From positions 1-15,063 of the forward strand of contig JAUXRT010000027.1 of NCBI GenBank assembly GCA_030681635.1: DNA of 15,063 nucleotides, in the 5' to 3' direction. This DNA is from Reyranella sp. Its GTDB lineage: Bacteria; Pseudomonadota; Alphaproteobacteria; Reyranellales; Reyranellaceae. Positions 12,761 through 15,063 of this stretch are shown piece by piece. The position numbers and the translations under genes were made by a program. The first letter of the stretch is position 1. Every line of letters starts with the position of its first letter. Under the pieces are notes generated by a model, which saw nothing but the letters and a program-made list of their open reading frames with translations, was not told where the DNA came from and searched no databases.

Positions 12761-14233
12761 ATGAAAAAGATTTTTACCGCCTGCCTCGGCACCGAGACCA
12801 ACACCTTCGCGTCCATTCCCACCGGCCATCAGCTCTTCGAGGAGACCTGCCTCTATCGCGAGGCCAGCTACGGCAAGAACGTTCCGATGTTCGGGGCACC
12901 GCTGGCGGTCTGGAAGCAGCGCGCCGACGCCAAGGGCTGGCAGACGGTCGAAAGCCTCTGCGCCTTCGCGATGCCCGCCGGCAAGACGGTGAAGAAGGTC
13001 TACGAGGCCTTCCGCGACGAGATCGTGTCCGACCTCAAGGCCGCGATGCCGGTCGATGCCGTGTTCCTCTCCATGCACGGCGCCATGGTGGCCGAGGGCT
13101 ATGACGATTGCGAAAGCGACCTGTTGGCCCATGTCCGCAAGGTCGTCGGCCCCGACGTGCCGGTCGGCGTCGAGCTCGATCTCCACTGCAACATCGGCGA
13201 GGGCACGTTCCGCGACGCCACCGTGCTGGTGCTGTTCATGGATTATCGGCATGGCGACGTGTCGGAGCGCGCCGACGATCTCTTCACGGTGATGGAAGGC
13301 GCCATCGAGGGCCGCACCAAGCCGGTGATGGCCGCCTGGGACTGCCGCATGATCGGCGTGTTCCACACCACGCGCGAGCCGATGCGCGGCTTCGTCGACA
13401 AGTTGATGGCGATGGAAGGCAAGGACGGCGTGCTGTCGCTGTCGATCGCGCACGGCTTTCCGTGGTCCGACATCAAGGAGATGAGCAGCAAGATCATCGC
13501 CGTCACCGACAACGACGTGCCCAAGGCGCAGAAGCTCGCCAAGGCGCTCGGCCAGGAATTCTTCGCCATGCGCGCGGCCACGCAGCCGCCCTACGTCACG
13601 CTCGACACCGCCATGGCGCGCGTCCAGTCGCACAACCTGCCCAAGCCCATGGTGCTGGCCGACGTCTCGGACAATGCCGGCGGCGGGGCGGCCTCCGATT
13701 CGACCTTCGTGCTGCGTGAGCTGCTCGACAAGAAGATCCAGGACGCCGCCATTGCCATGTTCTGGGATCCCGGCGCGGTGAAGCTTGCGTTCGAAGTGGG
13801 CGAAGGCGCCGAGCTCGACATTCGCCTCGGTGGCAAGCTCGGGCCGCAATCGGGCCCGCCGATCGATGCCCGCGCCAAGGTGCTGAAGCTCGAGAAGGAC
13901 GTGTTCATCCAGTTCGGCGGCCAGCGCAAAGGCACCAGCCCGATCGGCGATGCCGCCGCCCTTCAGATCGAGGGCGTGACGGTGATCGTCAACACCAAGC
14001 GCTCGCAGTGCCACAGCTTGGACTGCTTCACCAAGCTGGGCGTCGATCCCTCGACCAAGAAGGTCGTGGTGGTGAAGTCGATGCAGCATTTCCATGCCGC
14101 CTACGCGCCGATCGCCAGCGAGGTGGTCTATGTCGCCGCGCCGGGCGCGCTGGTGCCGGACTGGTCGCTGCTGCCCTACACCAAGGTCGACAAGGCGCAG
14201 TGGCCGTTCGTGGCCCAGCCCCAACACGCATGA
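12761..14233 (+). CDS. M81 family metallopeptidase (MlrC/microcystinase C-like)
   Basis: This 490-residue, apparently cytoplasmic protein has the two-part M81/MlrC structure. The catalytic N-terminal half (about 1-290) starts with G-T-E-T-N-T-F (Glu12) and has H-G-A-M-V-A-E-G, E-L-D-L-H-C-N with Asp140 and His142, M-D-Y-R-H-G-D with His164, and A-H-G-F with His231. The Asp-x-His plus His 22 residues later matches the spacing of the zinc ligands known for Sphingomonas MlrC, so the metal site looks intact. The MlrC_C half contains D-N-A-G-G-G-A-A-S-D-S-T at about 304-315. MlrC itself cleaves the linear tetrapeptide and Adda fragment of microcystin, but most M81 proteins are found in bacteria that do not degrade microcystin, so the true substrate is unknown. 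The stop overlaps the next gene's ATG (ATGA), implying coupling with the RidA-family gene. I avoid the symbol mlrC because function is unproven. Confidence 0.93.
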   Translation: MKKIFTACLGTETNTFASIPTGHQLFEETCLYREASYGKNVPMFGAPLAVWKQRADAKGWQTVESLCAFAMPAGKTVKKVYEAFRDEIVSDLKAAMPVDAVFLSMHGAMVAEGYDDCESDLLAHVRKVVGPDVPVGVELDLHCNIGEGTFRDATVLVLFMDYRHGDVSERADDLFTVMEGAIEGRTKPVMAAWDCRMIGVFHTTREPMRGFVDKLMAMEGKDGVLSLSIAHGFPWSDIKEMSSKIIAVTDNDVPKAQKLAKALGQEFFAMRAATQPPYVTLDTAMARVQSHNLPKPMVLADVSDNAGGGAASDSTFVLRELLDKKIQDAAIAMFWDPGAVKLAFEVGEGAELDIRLGGKLGPQSGPPIDARAKVLKLEKDVFIQFGGQRKGTSPIGDAAALQIEGVTVIVNTKRSQCHSLDCFTKLGVDPSTKKVVVVKSMQHFHAAYAPIASEVVYVAAPGALVPDWSLLPYTKVDKAQWPFVAQPQHA

Positions 14234-14688
14234 GGTGGCTTGCCCCCTTCTGCATCCTGTTCGTCGCGGGTGGCGCCCTCGCCCAGTCGCCGAACGGGGT
14301 GCGCACGCTCGACCCGCCCGGCGCCATCAAGGCCGAGGGCACCTGGAGTCTGGGCGTCCGGGCCGGCGACTTCGTCTTCGTCGCCGGCATGCAAGGCGTC
14401 GACCCCGCGACCAACAAACTGGTGCCCGATCCCGAAGCCCGCATCCGCCAGGCCTTCCTCAACATCCGGCTGATCGCCCAGTCGGAGGGCGCCAGCCTGC
14501 AGGATTGCGTGCGGCTCACGATCTACGTCAGCGACCTCAAAACGGTCGCGCCCTTGGTCGACAAGGTGCAGGCCGAACTCTGGGGCAAGCCGCCCTACCC
14601 GCCGCGCACCATGTTCGAGGCCCGGCGCCTGTTCGACGACGATATCGTCGAGATCGACAGCGTCTTCTACGCACCGAAAAAGCCCTGA
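14230..14688 (+). CDS. Exported RidA/YjgF-family protein
   Basis: This 152-residue protein has an N-terminal signal peptide (M-R-W, hydrophobic core to about residue 15, then A-L-A before Gln19), so it is predicted to be periplasmic, which is less usual than the cytoplasmic RidA. The rest is one RidA (YjgF/YER057c/UK114) domain that normally forms trimers. Classical RidA hydrolyses reactive enamine/imine intermediates made by PLP enzymes. Arg126 in P-P-R-T and Glu141 in V-E-I-D have the same 15-residue spacing as the catalytic Arg105 and Glu120 of E. coli RidA, so imine hydrolysis is possible; the cysteine two residues after the Arg in RidA is Met here. The start ATG overlaps the peptidase stop, and no longer start is credible since the upstream open frame is a shadow. 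The small hairpin at 14682-14697 covers its stop. Confidence 0.92.
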   Translation: MRWLAPFCILFVAGGALAQSPNGVRTLDPPGAIKAEGTWSLGVRAGDFVFVAGMQGVDPATNKLVPDPEARIRQAFLNIRLIAQSEGASLQDCVRLTIYVSDLKTVAPLVDKVQAELWGKPPYPPRTMFEARRLFDDDIVEIDSVFYAPKKP

Positions 14689-14697
14689 TTACAGGGC
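14682..14697. terminator. Small hairpin at the end of the RidA-family gene
   Basis: GCCCTG, loop ATTA, CAGGGC, preceded by a run of A and followed by GTTT, gives a short terminator-like structure that could work in both directions. The T-run is short, so termination would be partial. It directly abuts the predicted prs promoter. Confidence 0.5.
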
Positions 14698-14698
14698 G

Positions 14699-14727
14699 TT
14701 TACACAGCGCGCCCACATTGGTATTGT
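14699..14727 (+). promoter_or_regulatory. Predicted sigma-70 type promoter of prs
   Basis: TTTACA (14699-14704; five of six positions match the -35 consensus), a 17-bp spacer, and TATTGT (14722-14727; four of six match the -10). Transcription would begin near 14734, leaving a leader of about 80 bases before the prs ATG. The motif was found by eye. Confidence 0.5.
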
Positions 14728-14814
14728 CCGCCGCGTCGCGGCCCGGGATGGTCGTTTTGTCGTGTGATATCAACGACTTAACGAGGTCCCGCCCCGGCGC
14801 GAGGGGCGCGATCC

Positions 14815-15063
14815 ATGAAGATTCTCACCGGCAACAGCAACCGACCGCTGGCGGAGGCCATTTCCGCCAAGCTGGCGTTGCCGCTGGTCAAGGCGAACAT
14901 CCGCCGCTTCGCGGACAACGAGATCTTCGTCGAGATCCTGGAGAACGTGCGCGGCGAGGATGTGTTCATCATCCAGTCGACAAGTTCCCCGGCCAACGAT
15001 CATCTGATGGAACTGCTGATCACCATCGATGCGCTGCGCCGCAGCTCGGCCCGGCGGATCACC
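14815..15063 (+). CDS. prs: Ribose-phosphate pyrophosphokinase, N-terminal part (3' end outside window)
   Basis: The first 83 codons of PRPP synthetase, the cytoplasmic enzyme that makes 5-phosphoribosyl diphosphate from ribose 5-phosphate and ATP for nucleotide, histidine, tryptophan and NAD synthesis. Seen: K-I-L-T-G-N-S at the N terminus, R-R-F-A-D-N-E-I-F-V-E-I (E. coli has G-R-F-S-D-G-E), E-N-V-R-G-E-D-V-F-I-I-Q-S-T, P-A-N-D-H-L-M-E-L-L, and I-D-A-L-R-R-S-S-A-R-R-I-T at the window end. The frame runs off the right edge, so the active-site loop and the PRPP-binding motif are outside. The ATG is the first start in frame matching the family N terminus; GAGGGG at 14801-14806 is a plausible ribosome binding site. 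It is an essential housekeeping gene with its own upstream promoter candidate. Confidence 0.97.
   Translation, partial: MKILTGNSNRPLAEAISAKLALPLVKANIRRFADNEIFVEILENVRGEDVFIIQSTSSPANDHLMELLITIDALRRSSARRIT

Noticed and set aside
12285..12761. - strand frame across the aidB-peptidase gap that might be a transposase remnant
   Set aside because: No transposase or integrase motif can be seen, much of it is antisense to aidB, and the residues are Arg-rich as in other shadows.
12716..14227. 503-codon - strand frame opposite the M81 peptidase gene
   Set aside because: The + strand product has an intact metal-binding motif and full-length family match; the antisense product is a His/Leu/Gly/Arg-rich shadow.

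Overview
The window is about 15 kb of GC-rich DNA with third-codon G/C bias, densely packed genes and many 4-bp start/stop overlaps. All confident genes are on the + strand. Gene content (Lgt, a MidA/NDUFAF7-type methyltransferase, PgeF, an alphaproteobacterial-looking lipoprotein, Prs, a Trp-less dodecin, AidB) and the GC-rich palindromic intergenic elements suggest an alphaproteobacterium, perhaps of the Rhodospirillales/Reyranella kind. That placement is inference; no rRNA or other strict marker is present.

Layout. (1) 1-3275 is a housekeeping cluster: the 3' end of lgt, a MidA-family methyltransferase, pgeF and an uncharacterised lipoprotein. The first three are joined by 4-bp overlaps. 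(2) 3388-10446 is a complete peptide-type (family 5 substrate-binding protein) ABC importer: two tandem paralogous binding proteins, two permeases and a fused double ATPase. Its gaps hold strong hairpins and two palindromic repeat elements. (3) 10554-10769 is a dodecin gene whose ribosome binding site can pair with an upstream complement; a very strong stem-loop separates it from aidB at 10854-12494. (4) 12495-12760 is a 266-bp gap without a convincing gene. (5) 12761-14688 is an M81/MlrC-type metallopeptidase coupled by ATGA to an exported RidA-family protein. (6) 14815-end is the start of prs, behind a recognisable promoter.

How the genes may work together. The importer would capture oligopeptide-like or other family 5 substrates in the periplasm and bring them in at the cost of ATP. 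The MlrC-like peptidase could hydrolyse unusual peptides, and the RidA protein could clear reactive enamine/imine products, although the RidA protein is predicted to be exported and the peptidase is not. The linking of these genes is inference from proximity only. Lgt would lipidate the lipoprotein encoded three genes downstream. The roughly 11.5 kb from the first binding protein to the RidA gene looks like an accessory block placed between a conserved lgt-midA-pgeF-lipoprotein group and prs; this is a synteny hypothesis that needs comparison with other genomes.

I see no tRNA, rRNA, CRISPR array, intact insertion sequence, phage gene or obvious defence system. The most interesting points are the dodecin leader and its missing flavin-stacking Trp, the MlrC-RidA pair, the twin binding proteins that differ by a cysteine pair, and the structured repeat elements inside the transporter operon.
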